Shown: positions 1 through 8,584, counted from the first letter of the stretch. The stretch is 64,000 nucleotides of DNA from Bordetella genomosp. 11 (GCF_002261215.1 NZ_NEVS01000001.1:62001-126000); one strand, 5' to 3'. Made by a program: numbers and translations. Notes: generated from the letters alone by a model not told the origin.

Positions 1-809
1 AGCAGGCCGCGGATTTCGCCGGATGCCATCGACGGATGGCCGGCGAAAGCCACGTCCCAGCCCATTTCGCCGCGCGCGTTGAACAGCCGCGCCTCCATGC
101 CCGTGGACACGCTCCAGATGACGATGACTTCGGCGCCGGCATTGCGCGCGCGCGTCATGTCGGGCGTCATATCGGGCTGGGTGGCGTCGATGTTGTTGCT
201 GTAGACGACGTCGGCGCCGTCGCGCTTGAAGTTCGCCACGCTGGCCTTCAACGCGCTGACCCCATAGCCGGTGGTGTCGCCGATCACCGCTACCTTCTTC
301 ACCTTCAGCACTTTCAGGCAATAGTTGCGCGTGGCATCGTCCCATTGCTCGTTGGACGGCGCGATGCGAAAGGCATTGGGAAACTTCTTGGGGTCGATCA
401 GGCTGTCGATCACGCAGGGATGGATATTGGGCGTGCGGGCCCGCGCCATGATGGGCGTGACGGCCAGCGACTCGCCGGAATTGGTCGGCCCCCAGATGGC
501 ATCCACCTTGATGGAGTTGATCATTTCCTGCGTGGCGTTCACCGCCTTGGTGGGATCGCCCTGCGTGTCGCGGGTGACGATCTCGATCTTGCGGCCCTTG
601 ACGCCGCCCGCCGCGTTCAAGGTGTCCGCGGCGAAACGCACGCCGCGGTCGAAGCCGACGCCGGGCGCCGAACTGGGGCCGGTCAGCGCGGCCAGCCAGC
701 CGATGCGCAGCGGCTCGCTGGCCGCCCTGGCGAAGCGCGGTGCGCCGATGGCCGACGCACCCAGTATCCCGGTGGTTCCCAGGACGAAATTGCGACGCGA
801 TAAAGGCAT
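1..809 (-). CDS. Branched-chain amino acid-type ABC transporter substrate-binding protein (3' part outside window)
   Basis: This is the periplasmic solute-binding protein of a LivK/HAAT-type ABC importer, open at the left edge. The first residues, MPLSRRNFVLG, form a twin-arginine motif followed by a hydrophobic stretch and an ARA cleavage site near residue 29, so Tat export is likely. The mature part begins EPLRIGWLAALTGP, then has the GVKGRKIEIV, QGDPTKAV and WGPTNSGESLA blocks typical of Peripla_BP_6. It lies 48 bp downstream of two enolase-superfamily genes on the same strand, so it probably binds the organic acid that these enzymes degrade. The permease and ATPase genes are not visible. 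The family is clear; the ligand is unknown. Confidence 0.88.
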   Translation of the reverse strand, partial: MPLSRRNFVLGTTGILGASAIGAPRFARAASEPLRIGWLAALTGPSSAPGVGFDRGVRFAADTLNAAGGVKGRKIEIVTRDTQGDPTKAVNATQEMINSIKVDAIWGPTNSGESLAVTPIMARARTPNIHPCVIDSLIDPKKFPNAFRIAPSNEQWDDATRNYCLKVLKVKKVAVIGDTTGYGVSALKASVANFKRDGADVVYSNNIDATQPDMTPDMTRARNAGAEVIVIWSVSTGMEARLFNARGEMGWDVAFAGHPSMASGEIRGL

Positions 810-857
810 GGTCTTTCCTTGAAGAGGCCAGAGAAAATGCGCGGGGCGGGCGCTTTG

Positions 858-1949
858 TCAGCGCCGTGCGTTTTCCAGCTCGGCGATGCGCTGGGGATCC
901 AGGGTGAAGCCCCAGCCGGGGCGCTCCGGCACCACGGCATCGCCGTCGACGAATTCCAGGCGTTCGCGGTAGAGCGACGAGAACCAGGGCATGTATTCGA
1001 GGTAGATGGCATTGGCCAGCGCCCCCAGCACCTGGATGCTGGTTTCGGGAAACAGATGGCTCGATACCGGCACGTCGTAGCTTTCCGCCATGTGGCCGAT
1101 GCGCATGAATTCGCTGACGCCGCCCGATCGCTGCAGGTCCGGCATCAGGACGTCGGCGCTGCGCAGCGTGAGCATGCCGCGAAAGCCGTAGCGCGTGTAT
1201 TCGGTTTCGCCGCTGGCGATGGGGGTGTCCAGCGCCGCGGCCACGCGCGCCACGCCTTCCAGGTCCCAGGCGGGCAGCGGTTCCTCGAACCACGTCAGGT
1301 CGTATTCCTCCAGCATGCGGCCCAGCCGGATCGCCTGCGCCTCGTTCAGGCCCTGGTTGGCGTCGGCCATCAGGCGGATGCCCGGGCCGATGGCCTGCCG
1401 CACGGCACGCACGCGTTCGGCGTCCTGCCGCGGGTCCGGCATGCCCAGGCGCATTTTCACGGCCTTGAAGCCCTGGGCCACCATGTCCTGCGCCTCGCGC
1501 GCCAGCGCATCGATATCGCGGTCCAGCCACAGGCCGCCGCTGTGGTAGGCCGGCATGCGGTCGCGCGCGCCGCCCAGCAGGCGGTACAGCGGCATGTTCG
1601 CGGCCTTGCCGGCGATATCCCACAGCGCGCCGTCGATGGCGGAAATCCCCATCACCGGCAAGCCCTTGTGGCCGAAGAAATTGATGTCCTTCCAGGCGCG
1701 CGCCCAGAAGCCGGCGATATGGCCGGCATCGCGTCCGATCACCAGGTCCGCCAGCTCATCCACCATGGCGCGCAGCACGCCGGTGCGCCGGTCGTTCAGC
1801 GTGAAAACCAGGTTCTCGCCGACGAGGCCGTTGTCGGTGTAGGCATACACGAGCACCACGCCGCAGCTGCGTATCGATCCCAGGGCGCTTTCGATGGGCT
1901 TGTCCAGCGGCAGCGCAAACGCGCGGGTTTCCAGGCGTTCTATCTTCAT
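858..1949 (-). CDS. Mandelate racemase/muconate lactonizing enzyme family protein (KxR type)
   Basis: A 363-residue enolase-superfamily enzyme with an N-terminal capping domain (about 1-120) and a TIM barrel. The catalytic and metal-binding positions are recognisable: a VKMR block for the first-strand base, Asp in LMADANQG, Glu in WFEEPLP, Glu in ASGETEY, Asp in LMPDLQRSGG and the His of SSHLFPE. This His-Asp arrangement is that of the mandelate racemase subgroup, which abstracts a proton alpha to a carboxylate (racemases and acid-sugar dehydratases). Its ATG overlaps the stop of the upstream paralogue by four bases (ATGA, 1946-1949), so the two are translationally coupled. The substrate cannot be read from sequence. 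Confidence 0.88.
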   Translation of the reverse strand: MKIERLETRAFALPLDKPIESALGSIRSCGVVLVYAYTDNGLVGENLVFTLNDRRTGVLRAMVDELADLVIGRDAGHIAGFWARAWKDINFFGHKGLPVMGISAIDGALWDIAGKAANMPLYRLLGGARDRMPAYHSGGLWLDRDIDALAREAQDMVAQGFKAVKMRLGMPDPRQDAERVRAVRQAIGPGIRLMADANQGLNEAQAIRLGRMLEEYDLTWFEEPLPAWDLEGVARVAAALDTPIASGETEYTRYGFRGMLTLRSADVLMPDLQRSGGVSEFMRIGHMAESYDVPVSSHLFPETSIQVLGALANAIYLEYMPWFSSLYRERLEFVDGDAVVPERPGWGFTLDPQRIAELENARR

Positions 1950-3067
1950 GCGTGCTTCTCCCGGATGACGTGGCGTTCGCCGACGCGGTAGCGCGCCAGC
2001 ACTTCGGGATCCGGGTCGCAGCCCAGGCCCGGGCCCTGCGGCACGGCGACGCGGCCATCGCGCGCCCGCACCCAGGGATCGAAGGGATTGGCCTCCATGT
2101 CCAGCCATAGCACTTCGATCAGCGGCTTGTTCGGCAGCGCCGCGGCGATATGCAGCGTGGCGATGAAGCCCGGGCCGAAGTAAGGCGAATGCGGTACGGT
2201 CTGCACGCCGTGCATCTGGCACATCGTCGCCACGCGCATGCATTCGCCGATGCCGCCGATCTTGATCACGCTGGGTTGGGCGATATCCAACGCGCCCGCT
2301 TCGAGCAGCCGCATGAAGCCTTGCGGACCGGCGACATTTTCGCCCGCCGCGATGGGGATGCCGCGCTGCCGCACGCGCGCCAGTCCATGCGTGTCTTCCG
2401 GCGGCCATACCGGCTCTTCCAGCCAGTACATGCCGTCGTCGCGCAGGCTGTCCGCCATGGCCAGCGCGGTGGGGACGTCCCAGGCGCAGTTGGTATCGAG
2501 CATGATGGCCGTGTCCGCGCCGCCGGCAGCCTGCGCCGCGCGCACCGAACTGCGCGTGACCTCGTGCAGCTTGACGTGACGATAGCCTTGTTCGGCCGCC
2601 GCGGCCGTGTTGCGGGCGACCAGCGCGTCGTCGCTGTAGTTCAGCAGGCTGGAGTAGGCCGGCAGGTCGGCGCAGGGCGCCGCCCCCAGCAGCCGGTGCA
2701 CGGGCAGGCCGCTGCGCTTGCCCAGCAGATCCCACAGGGCGATTTCGATACCCGACCAGGCGAAGACGTAGGCGCCGTTGCGGCCCAGCAGGTGGGTCGC
2801 GTGCAGCACGCTGCGCGTCAATCCCGCGATATCGCCGGCATCCCTGCCGATGACCAGCGGCGCGACGATGGTATCCAGCGCGGCGCGCGTCGAGGGAATG
2901 GCGGCATGGCCGAAGGCTTCGCCCCAGCCGACCAGCCCGTCCTCCGTTTCCACGCGTACCAGCAGGATATCCAGCCGGTCCCAGAGTGCGCCGGCAAAGC
3001 GTTGGTAAGGGCCGCCCATGTCGAAGGGCAGCGACACGACTTCGGACGCGACGGACACGATATTCAT
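1946..3067 (-). CDS. Mandelate racemase/muconate lactonizing enzyme family protein (second paralogue)
   Basis: A 373-residue enolase-superfamily protein, only distantly like the downstream paralogue. Metal ligands are visible as Asp in IMLDTNCAW, Glu in YWLEEPV and Glu in IAAGENVAG. A VKLHEV block lies where the first catalytic lysine is expected, and TVPHSPYFGPG supplies a histidine. It is the first gene of a leftward operon (this gene, the 858-1949 enzyme, the solute-binding protein) divergent from a LysR gene. The ATG at 3067 was chosen because the family usually starts a few residues before its first beta strand. That ATG overlaps the end of a nine-codon reading frame with a much better ribosome site. 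Two such enzymes side by side suggest a two-step isomerase/dehydratase route for a hydroxy acid. Confidence 0.86.
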   Translation of the reverse strand: MNIVSVASEVVSLPFDMGGPYQRFAGALWDRLDILLVRVETEDGLVGWGEAFGHAAIPSTRAALDTIVAPLVIGRDAGDIAGLTRSVLHATHLLGRNGAYVFAWSGIEIALWDLLGKRSGLPVHRLLGAAPCADLPAYSSLLNYSDDALVARNTAAAAEQGYRHVKLHEVTRSSVRAAQAAGGADTAIMLDTNCAWDVPTALAMADSLRDDGMYWLEEPVWPPEDTHGLARVRQRGIPIAAGENVAGPQGFMRLLEAGALDIAQPSVIKIGGIGECMRVATMCQMHGVQTVPHSPYFGPGFIATLHIAAALPNKPLIEVLWLDMEANPFDPWVRARDGRVAVPQGPGLGCDPDPEVLARYRVGERHVIREKHA

Positions 3068-3093
3068 GTGCCGCGCCCCACGGGGTTCGCCAT
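3064..3093 (-). CDS. Possible nine-codon leader peptide (MANPVGRGT)
   Basis: On the minus strand an AAGGAG lies seven bases before an ATG that opens a nine-codon frame ending in TGA. That TGA overlaps the ATG of the enolase-superfamily gene (ATGA, 3064-3067). The downstream start itself has only a weak GGGG element. The arrangement would couple translation of the enzyme to the leader. There are no runs of a single amino acid, so classical attenuation is not suggested. It could be fortuitous. Confidence 0.3.
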   Translation of the reverse strand: MANPVGRGT

Positions 3094-3209
3094 GTTGTCT
3101 CCTTTTTTGGCTTTCCGGCGCAGCTCGCGCTTTTTTCACCGGTGCCTGGTTTTGCGGACCAGAATAGGGAGCCCGCTAGATAAAATCAATTGAGGCGAAC
3201 TAATTTCCA

Positions 3210-3226
3210 CATAAGCCCGCCTTATG
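3210..3226. promoter_or_regulatory. LysR-type operator (T-N11-A palindrome)
   Basis: CATAAG and CTTATG form a perfect inverted repeat with a five-base spacer. The core ATAAGCCCGCCTTAT fits the LTTR rule T-N11-A. It lies 14 bases before the LysR start codon, where binding would repress the regulator, and within reach of the divergent catabolic operon promoter. Confidence 0.55.
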
Positions 3227-3240
3227 CAGGAGGAGACAGA

Positions 3241-4179
3241 ATGTCGCTTACCGTCCGCCAGTTGGAGGTGATCCGCGCCGTCAGCGTGCACGGATCCGTG
3301 ACCGAGGCCGCCGCCGCCCTCGGCATTTCGCAGCCCGCCATCAGCCTGATGCTGCGCGACTGCGCCTCGCAGGCGGGTTTCCCGTTTTTCGTGCGCAAGC
3401 ACGGACGCCTGCAGGCCACCCGGGAAACCCAGGTCATCCTGACCGAGCTGAATCGCATCTTCGACAGCATCGAGCGGGTCAACCGCCTGATGGACGACAT
3501 GCGCGAGATGACGGTGGGCACGGTGCAGGTCGCCTCGGTGCCCACGCTGGCGGACAACCTGCTGGCCACCACGATCGCGGAATTCCAGAAATCCTGGCCG
3601 CACATCCAGATTTCGGTATTTACCGTGGACAACCTGGGCGTGTTCGAGAACGTCGTGCAGGAACGCGTGGATTTCGGCCTGGGGCTATCGCCCCTGCACC
3701 ATCGGGACGGCCGCATGGTGAAGGGCCGCCTGAGCGACGTCTGCGCCGCCGAACTGGTCTGCGTGGTGCATCCTGACAGCCCGCTGGCTGCGCGCGAGTC
3801 GGTCACACCGGCGGACCTGGCGCCCTATCCTTTGATTTCCTTCGGCAAGACCCAGCCGCTGGGCGCGCTGATCGAGGACAGCTTCCGGCGCGCCGGCGTG
3901 GTGCGCCGCATCGCGATGGAGGTGACGTTGACCTCGGTGGCGTGTTCGCTGGCGCGATCCGGGGCCGGGGCCGCCATCATCGATCCTTTCCATCTGTGGG
4001 CGCCGCGCGATCATGGCGTGGTCACCCTGCGCTACCAGCCCAGCACGGAAGTGAAGGCGCAGATGCTGCTGCCGAACAATACGCCGCTGTCGCGCTCGGC
4101 CCAGTTATTCGTTTCGGCCTTGCGCCGCACCGTGCGCGAACGGGGGATGGCCGCGCCAGCGCGTCCTTACAGTTGCTGA
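3241..4179 (+). CDS. LysR-family transcriptional regulator
   Basis: A 312-residue LTTR. The N-terminal winged helix-turn-helix (about 1-62) contains GSVTEAAAALGISQPAISL, and the rest is a periplasmic-binding-like effector domain (about 90-300). The ATG at 3241 follows AGGAGGAGAC at good spacing; an in-frame start 51 bases upstream would lie before this ribosome site and was not used. The gene is divergent from the enolase-superfamily operon, the usual place for an LTTR controlling its neighbour, and a T-N11-A palindrome sits just before its start. The effector is probably the substrate or an intermediate of that operon. Its last 13 bases overlap the convergent acylphosphatase gene. Confidence 0.92.
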   Translation: MSLTVRQLEVIRAVSVHGSVTEAAAALGISQPAISLMLRDCASQAGFPFFVRKHGRLQATRETQVILTELNRIFDSIERVNRLMDDMREMTVGTVQVASVPTLADNLLATTIAEFQKSWPHIQISVFTVDNLGVFENVVQERVDFGLGLSPLHHRDGRMVKGRLSDVCAAELVCVVHPDSPLAARESVTPADLAPYPLISFGKTQPLGALIEDSFRRAGVVRRIAMEVTLTSVACSLARSGAGAAIIDPFHLWAPRDHGVVTLRYQPSTEVKAQMLLPNNTPLSRSAQLFVSALRRTVRERGMAAPARPYSC

Positions 4180-4451
4180 AAGTTGCGGTAGCGCTTGTCG
4201 ATGTATTCGCGGCGGGAGGTCACCTCCCTGACCGTCGCGCCCGGCGGGCCGCGGCCCAGCCATTCCAGCATCTGGTCGACCTGCTCCGGCGTGCCTTGGA
4301 CCAGGGCCTCTACCGAGCCGTCGCCGACGTTCTGCACCCAGCCGGTCGCGCCGACCATGTGCGCCCGCCGCACGGTGGCCATGCGAAAGCCCACGCCCTG
4401 GACTTTGCCGCGGACCTGGACGAAGACGGTTTCGATGTGGGGATCAGCCAT
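4167..4451 (-). CDS. acyP: Acylphosphatase
   Basis: A 94-residue protein matching the whole acylphosphatase family (usually 90-100 residues), which hydrolyses carboxyl-phosphate bonds such as acetyl phosphate. The signature GKVQGVGFRMATVRRA carries the phosphate-binding loop and the catalytic Arg. VGATGWVQNVGDGSVEALVQ carries the catalytic Asn and the second signature. The start MADPHIE was chosen by length; an upstream extension is proline- and arginine-rich and unlike the family. No strong ribosome site is visible. It converges with the LysR gene with a 13-bp overlap. Confidence 0.93.
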   Translation of the reverse strand: MADPHIETVFVQVRGKVQGVGFRMATVRRAHMVGATGWVQNVGDGSVEALVQGTPEQVDQMLEWLGRGPPGATVREVTSRREYIDKRYRNFQQL

Positions 4452-4642
4452 GATGCGGAGCGGGATGGACGTGAAACGCGGTATTTTTCCATATAAGCGC
4501 GCGCGTCCATGCGCGCGCATTAGTCGGAACGGGTAACTTATTAAGTCATGGCGGGGCGGTTTATCCGGCGGCGGGCATTTCATATGCTTGCATCATCTTC
4601 CATACGCCCCGAAAGATTTCCCCGGGGCACCGGTTAAATACC

Positions 4643-5509
4643 ATGTCCTGCCATCCCGACATCGCCGCGCGGCGGGTAACGCGCCGCGACGGCGCATTAT
4701 CCAGCTCATCCCCGTCCGCGGATATCGTCCCGCCGCATCGCGTGCGATTCTACGGAAGGCGCGCCCAGGGCGCGGCTACGCCTTTGGTCGTGCACTTCCA
4801 CGGCGGGGCCTTCGTGTCGGGATCGGTGGACGCGCCGTCGGGGGTCGCCCAACTGCTGGCGGATGCCGGCGCCGTGGTGCTCTCGGTGGATTACCCTCTC
4901 GCGCCCAGCCATCCTTTTCCGTCGGCGGTCGAGGTGGCCTACGCCACGCTGGAGTGGGCGCATCGGCATCGCCAGCAGCTGGGTGGCAAGGGCGCGGCGC
5001 TGTTCGTGGCCGGCGAGGAAGCCGGCGGCTGCATCGCCGCGGCGGTCGCCCTGATGGCGCGCGATCGCCTGGGCCCCCCATTGGACGGCCAGGTCCTGTT
5101 TTCCCCCATGCTCGACGCCAGCATGGGCACGGCCTCCATGCGCTGCGCGCAGGCCACGCCGGCCGGTGCCCGATGGGCCGGGGGCTGGCGCGGTTATCTG
5201 TCCTGTCCCTGCGATGCCAGCCATCCGTATGCCACGCCCCTGGCGGGGACGCGCCTGGCCGGCCTGCCGCCCTTGCTGCTGCTCAGCGGCCCGGACGACC
5301 CGCTGCGCGACGAGGGCCGTGCCTATGCCAGCCGGCTGCGTGCGGCGGGCGTGCCCGTCATCCGGGAAGTCCGGGACCGCGCGCCAGCCTGGACCGGGCC
5401 GCAAGCCGAGGGGCCGGCCGCCGCCGCGGACATCGAAGCCGTGCGGGCAAGGCTGTTCAGCTTCTTCGTCACCCATCCGGGCGGGGGGCCTCGTTCGGCT
5501 CCGCTTTAG
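4643..5509 (+). CDS. HSL-family alpha/beta hydrolase homologue lacking the catalytic serine
   Basis: A 288-residue protein of the hormone-sensitive lipase-like esterase family. The oxyanion-hole motif HFHGGAF (about residues 52-58), the SVDYPLAPSHPFP segment and the acid-bearing DDPLRDEG block are all present. At the nucleophile elbow, however, GDSAGG is replaced by GEEAGG (gag gaa at about 5017-5022), and the HGF-type histidine near the C-terminus is missing (the region reads DRAPAWTG). Hydrolysis by the usual mechanism is therefore unlikely, and it may be a binding or regulatory pseudoenzyme. Length is a little short at the C-terminal end. It stands alone between acylphosphatase and a dioxygenase. 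Confidence 0.8.
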   Translation: MSCHPDIAARRVTRRDGALSSSSPSADIVPPHRVRFYGRRAQGAATPLVVHFHGGAFVSGSVDAPSGVAQLLADAGAVVLSVDYPLAPSHPFPSAVEVAYATLEWAHRHRQQLGGKGAALFVAGEEAGGCIAAAVALMARDRLGPPLDGQVLFSPMLDASMGTASMRCAQATPAGARWAGGWRGYLSCPCDASHPYATPLAGTRLAGLPPLLLLSGPDDPLRDEGRAYASRLRAAGVPVIREVRDRAPAWTGPQAEGPAAAADIEAVRARLFSFFVTHPGGGPRSAPL

Positions 5510-5621
5510 CGTGTCGGCCGAAGGTGCACCGGTGCGGCGAGGCGGGGGCCTTCGCCTCCTCACTATGCATCAGGGCGCGCCGAATCCGTCCTAGGCATCA
5601 CGAGCGATAGTTGCTCCGCCT

Positions 5622-5650
5622 TTGAAAAGATACCTTACGCCTCACATAGC
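5622..5650 (+). promoter_or_regulatory. Possible sigma-70 promoter for the PhyH gene
   Basis: TTGAAA at 5622-5627 and CATAGC at 5645-5650 are separated by 17 bases in an unusually AT-rich patch of the 194-bp gap before the dioxygenase gene. The -35 is good and the -10 is poor. A GC-rich hairpin near 5538-5560 follows the preceding gene but lacks a T tract. Confidence 0.3.
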
Positions 5651-5703
5651 CGCTAACCAAAATCTTGGGCGCGGCGCGGTGTCCGACCAGTGTGGAGCGC
5701 GAT

Positions 5704-6606
5704 GTGAACCAGGAATATCTCCTTCCGGAAGAAACGACGGCCGAATACAAAGCACGGGGATACATAGCCCTGGAAGAGATCTGCCCGCCGGATGAAGTAG
5801 CGCAGATACGCAAGACGTTGATGCGCATGTTCGAGAACAAAGTGGGGTACGAGGAGGGCGCGCAATACGATTTCGCCAGCCGCGACGACCCCAACAAGCC
5901 GCAGGTCTTCCCCAGTCTGCACGATCCCTCGCACTACGCGCCCGAACTGCTGAAGACCACGTATCACCGGCGCGCGCTGGCCATCGCGCGGCAATTGCTG
6001 GGGCCGGACGCCGCCCTGTATGGCGAGCACGCGCTGCTCAAGCCGGCGCGCGTCGGGCCCGAAACGCCATGGCACCAGGACGAAGCCTTCCGTTCGCCGG
6101 ATTTCGAGTATCGCGAGCTCAGCATCTGGCTGCCGCTGCAACCGGTGGGAGAGATCAACGGGTGCATGCAATTCATACCGGGATCGAACCGCTACGAGGT
6201 GCTTGAGCACCGTTCGCCCGGGTACGACAAGACCCTGCATCCGCTGGAATGCTGCGACGAGTTCCCCCGCTCCAGCGCGGTGCCGGTGCCCCTGCCGGCC
6301 GGCGGCTGCACCGTGCACGACATGCGCACCCTCCATTACACGGGTCCGAATACCTCGGATAGCCCGCGCCTGGCCTATATCCTGATATTCAATGTGCCGC
6401 CGGTCTACAAGCCGGGCCTGCGCAAGTTCGAGTGGCTGGAAGGCCGCAAAACGGATAGCCAGGTTCGCAAGCGCGAATGGCACCGCCGCGGCGGGATCGC
6501 CATCGAGGTCATGAGGCGGCTGCCTCGCGCGCGGCTGACCAACGGCAGATGGATGGCCTGGGCGGCCATCCGTGCCGTCAGCAAGGTGTGGCACCGGCCA
6601 CGCTGA
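5704..6606 (+). CDS. Phytanoyl-CoA dioxygenase (PhyH) family protein
   Basis: A 300-residue Fe(II)/2-oxoglutarate-dependent oxygenase. The double-stranded beta-helix facial triad is visible: the HxD pair in TPWHQDEAF (about residues 119-125), the distal histidine in the TLHYTGPNTSD region (about 205-215) and the 2-oxoglutarate-binding Arg in SPRLAY. Such enzymes hydroxylate small hydrophobic or natural-product substrates. The GTG at 5704 was preferred because GGAG lies seven bases before it; a TTG 39 bases upstream is also in frame. No pathway partner is adjacent, so the substrate is unknown. Confidence 0.85.
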   Translation: MNQEYLLPEETTAEYKARGYIALEEICPPDEVAQIRKTLMRMFENKVGYEEGAQYDFASRDDPNKPQVFPSLHDPSHYAPELLKTTYHRRALAIARQLLGPDAALYGEHALLKPARVGPETPWHQDEAFRSPDFEYRELSIWLPLQPVGEINGCMQFIPGSNRYEVLEHRSPGYDKTLHPLECCDEFPRSSAVPVPLPAGGCTVHDMRTLHYTGPNTSDSPRLAYILIFNVPPVYKPGLRKFEWLEGRKTDSQVRKREWHRRGGIAIEVMRRLPRARLTNGRWMAWAAIRAVSKVWHRPR

Positions 6607-6686
6607 CATCCGGATACCGGGCGGTACGGGAACCATCCCGGCGGCCGCCGGTCTACCTTCGTTCAGGAAAACGTAAGGAGACCGAC

Positions 6687-6977
6687 ATGAAGTGCCCTGC
6701 CTGCCGAGAACCCGAGCTGGTCATGTCCGCCCGGCAAAATATCGAGATCGACTATTGCCCTCAATGCCGCGGCGTCTGGCTGGACCGCGGCGAACTGGAC
6801 AAGCTGATCGAGCGCAGCCTGCAGGAAACCGCCGCCGCGCAAACCGTCGCATCCGCGCCGCCTGCCCAGGCCCGTCCCTATCGGGACGACGATCGCGACC
6901 GCCACTACGACCGCCATGACCGCGGGCACGACCGCGGCTATCGCAAGAAATCCTTCTGGCACGAGATCTTCGACTAA
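6687..6977 (+). CDS. Small TFIIB-type zinc-ribbon protein
   Basis: A 96-residue protein. The first 45 residues carry two CPxC-type knuckles (MKCPACRE and IDYCPQCRGVWLDRGEL), the zf-TFIIB/DUF family signature. The C-terminal half is low-complexity and rich in Asp, Arg, His and Tyr (the RDDDRDRHYDRHDRGHDRGY stretch) before ending KKSFWHEIFD. AAGGAG lies seven bases before the ATG. The family is widespread but its function is not established; the charged tail might bind metal or nucleic acid. Confidence 0.85.
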   Translation: MKCPACREPELVMSARQNIEIDYCPQCRGVWLDRGELDKLIERSLQETAAAQTVASAPPAQARPYRDDDRDRHYDRHDRGHDRGYRKKSFWHEIFD

Positions 6978-7127
6978 GCCTTCGGATGGCGGTACCGTCA
7001 CGGCTTTTCAGCGGGACGTCAAGGGCGCCGGTGCATCGTAGCCGGCCGGGCTGGCGCGCGCCATGTTGGGCATAATGCGACCAGGCGGTGTCCGGCTCAT
7101 GCCGCGCGCCCTCGATGGAGAAAAAAG

Positions 7128-8060
7128 ATGCGGATGTTGTTCCTCGGTGCCGGCGGCACGGGTGGTTATTTCGGTGGACGCGCGGCACAGGCTGGCGTGG
7201 ACGTCACCTTCCTGGTGCGCGAGGCGCGTGCGGCGATGCTGCGCGAACAGGGTCTGCGGCTGCGCAGCCCGCGTGGCGATGCCACGGTGCGGCCGCGCAT
7301 CGTGACCGCCAGCGACCTGGGCGGCCACTACGATGTCATCGTGCTGGGCTGCAAGGCGTACGACCTGGCCAGCGCGGTAACCGCGATCAGCCCGGCGGTG
7401 GGGCCGGGATCGGTGGTGCTGCCCATCATGAACGGGATGGCGCATTACGACGTACTGGACTACAGCTTCGGCGCGCATCGGGTGCTGGGCGGCCTGTGCC
7501 AGATCAACGCCACGATCGGCCCGGAGGGCGAGATCGTCCACATGGGCGCGCACGCCGGTTTCGTGTTCGGCGAACGCGCGGGCGATCCCCGCAGCGAGCG
7601 CTGCGTGGCGCTGGAGCGCGCCCTTGCCCCGGCCGATTTTTCTTCGCGGCTGAGCGAGACCATCCACCAGGACTGCTGGGAGAAATTCGTCTTCCTCTGC
7701 ACGCTGGCGGCGGGAACCTGCTTGCTGCGCGGCACCGTGGGGGAAATCGCGTCCACCGCGGATGGGCAGGCGGTCATGCAGGCCCTGCTGGCGGAGGCCC
7801 AGGCGGTCTCCGCCGCGGCCGGCTACCGTGCGCGGCCGCAGGCCGATGCGGCGGCGCGCAAGCTCTTCGCCGATACGGATTCCCCGGCAACGGCGTCGAT
7901 GTTCCGCGACCTGCGGCAAGGCATGCGGGTGGAAGCGGATCATATCGTCGGCGATATGATCGCCCGTGGCGCCGCCACCGGCATTGCCACCCCCTATCTG
8001 CGCGTGGCTTATTCGCATCTGCAGGTCTACCAGAACCAGCGGGAGCGGAAGGCCGCCTGA
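7128..8060 (+). CDS. panE: 2-dehydropantoate 2-reductase family protein
   Basis: A 310-residue NADPH-dependent ketopantoate reductase (ApbA/PanE family). The N-terminal Rossmann motif GAGGTGGYFGG is at residues 7-17. The C-terminal helical domain holds CWEKFVFLCTLAAGT, containing the Lys and Asn/Thr region around the active site. GGAG precedes the ATG by seven bases. The family makes pantoate for coenzyme A, but many genomes have several paralogues acting on other 2-keto acids. It is not next to panB or panC here, so the exact substrate is uncertain. Confidence 0.85.
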   Translation: MRMLFLGAGGTGGYFGGRAAQAGVDVTFLVREARAAMLREQGLRLRSPRGDATVRPRIVTASDLGGHYDVIVLGCKAYDLASAVTAISPAVGPGSVVLPIMNGMAHYDVLDYSFGAHRVLGGLCQINATIGPEGEIVHMGAHAGFVFGERAGDPRSERCVALERALAPADFSSRLSETIHQDCWEKFVFLCTLAAGTCLLRGTVGEIASTADGQAVMQALLAEAQAVSAAAGYRARPQADAAARKLFADTDSPATASMFRDLRQGMRVEADHIVGDMIARGAATGIATPYLRVAYSHLQVYQNQRERKAA

Positions 8061-8134
8061 ACTTTTTGTTTACACTGGCGGACCTCCAGCGCGCCTGCAT
8101 TTGCCCGTCCCGCCTCGATAAGTCCGGAATCCGC

Positions 8135-8584
8135 ATGAAGCTCAAACCCTTCGCCGCCGCCTTCCTGTTGTGCGCGGCCGCATGCCTGGGCGGTGCCGCG
8201 CACGCGGCGCCGGCCGACAACAAGGCGGTGGTCACGGCATTCTTCCGCATGCTGTTCCAGGACAAGAACGTCGACAAGGCGTTGCAGACGTATGTCGACA
8301 AGGACCTGATCCAGCACGATCCCTATCTGCCGGATGGCGCATCGGCGATGGCGGACTTCTACGCCCCCTACCTGGAGCAGCATCCCACGGCGAGCGCGAG
8401 CATCAAGCGCATGATCGCGGAAGACGATCTGGTGGTGGTCCATTACCTGTGGAAGGAATCGCCCGAGGATGCCGGGCAGGCAGTCGTCGATATCTTCCGC
8501 CTGCGGGACGGCAAGATCGTCGAGCATTGGGATGTCAGCCAGGATATTCCCGAGAACCCCGCGAACCGGAACACGATGTTCTAG
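8135..8584 (+). CDS. Secreted SnoaL/NTF2-like protein
   Basis: A 149-residue protein with a signal peptide (MKLKPFAAAFLLCAAACLGG, cut after AHA at about residue 24) followed by a SnoaL-like alpha+beta barrel: NKAVVTAFFRMLFQDK, a YVDKDLIQHDPYLPDG block, VHYLWKE and the terminal DIFRLRDGKIVEHWDVSQ. In this family these residues line a cavity, and members include polyketide cyclases and many predicted aldol-type enzymes of unknown substrate. Export to the periplasm is unusual for SnoaL enzymes but common in this predicted-esterase-like subgroup. The function is not identified. Confidence 0.8.
   Translation: MKLKPFAAAFLLCAAACLGGAAHAAPADNKAVVTAFFRMLFQDKNVDKALQTYVDKDLIQHDPYLPDGASAMADFYAPYLEQHPTASASIKRMIAEDDLVVVHYLWKESPEDAGQAVVDIFRLRDGKIVEHWDVSQDIPENPANRNTMF

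Noticed and set aside
5535..5562. Rho-independent terminator after the HSL-like gene
   Set aside because: GAGGCG/CGCCTC forms a hairpin but is followed by no T tract.
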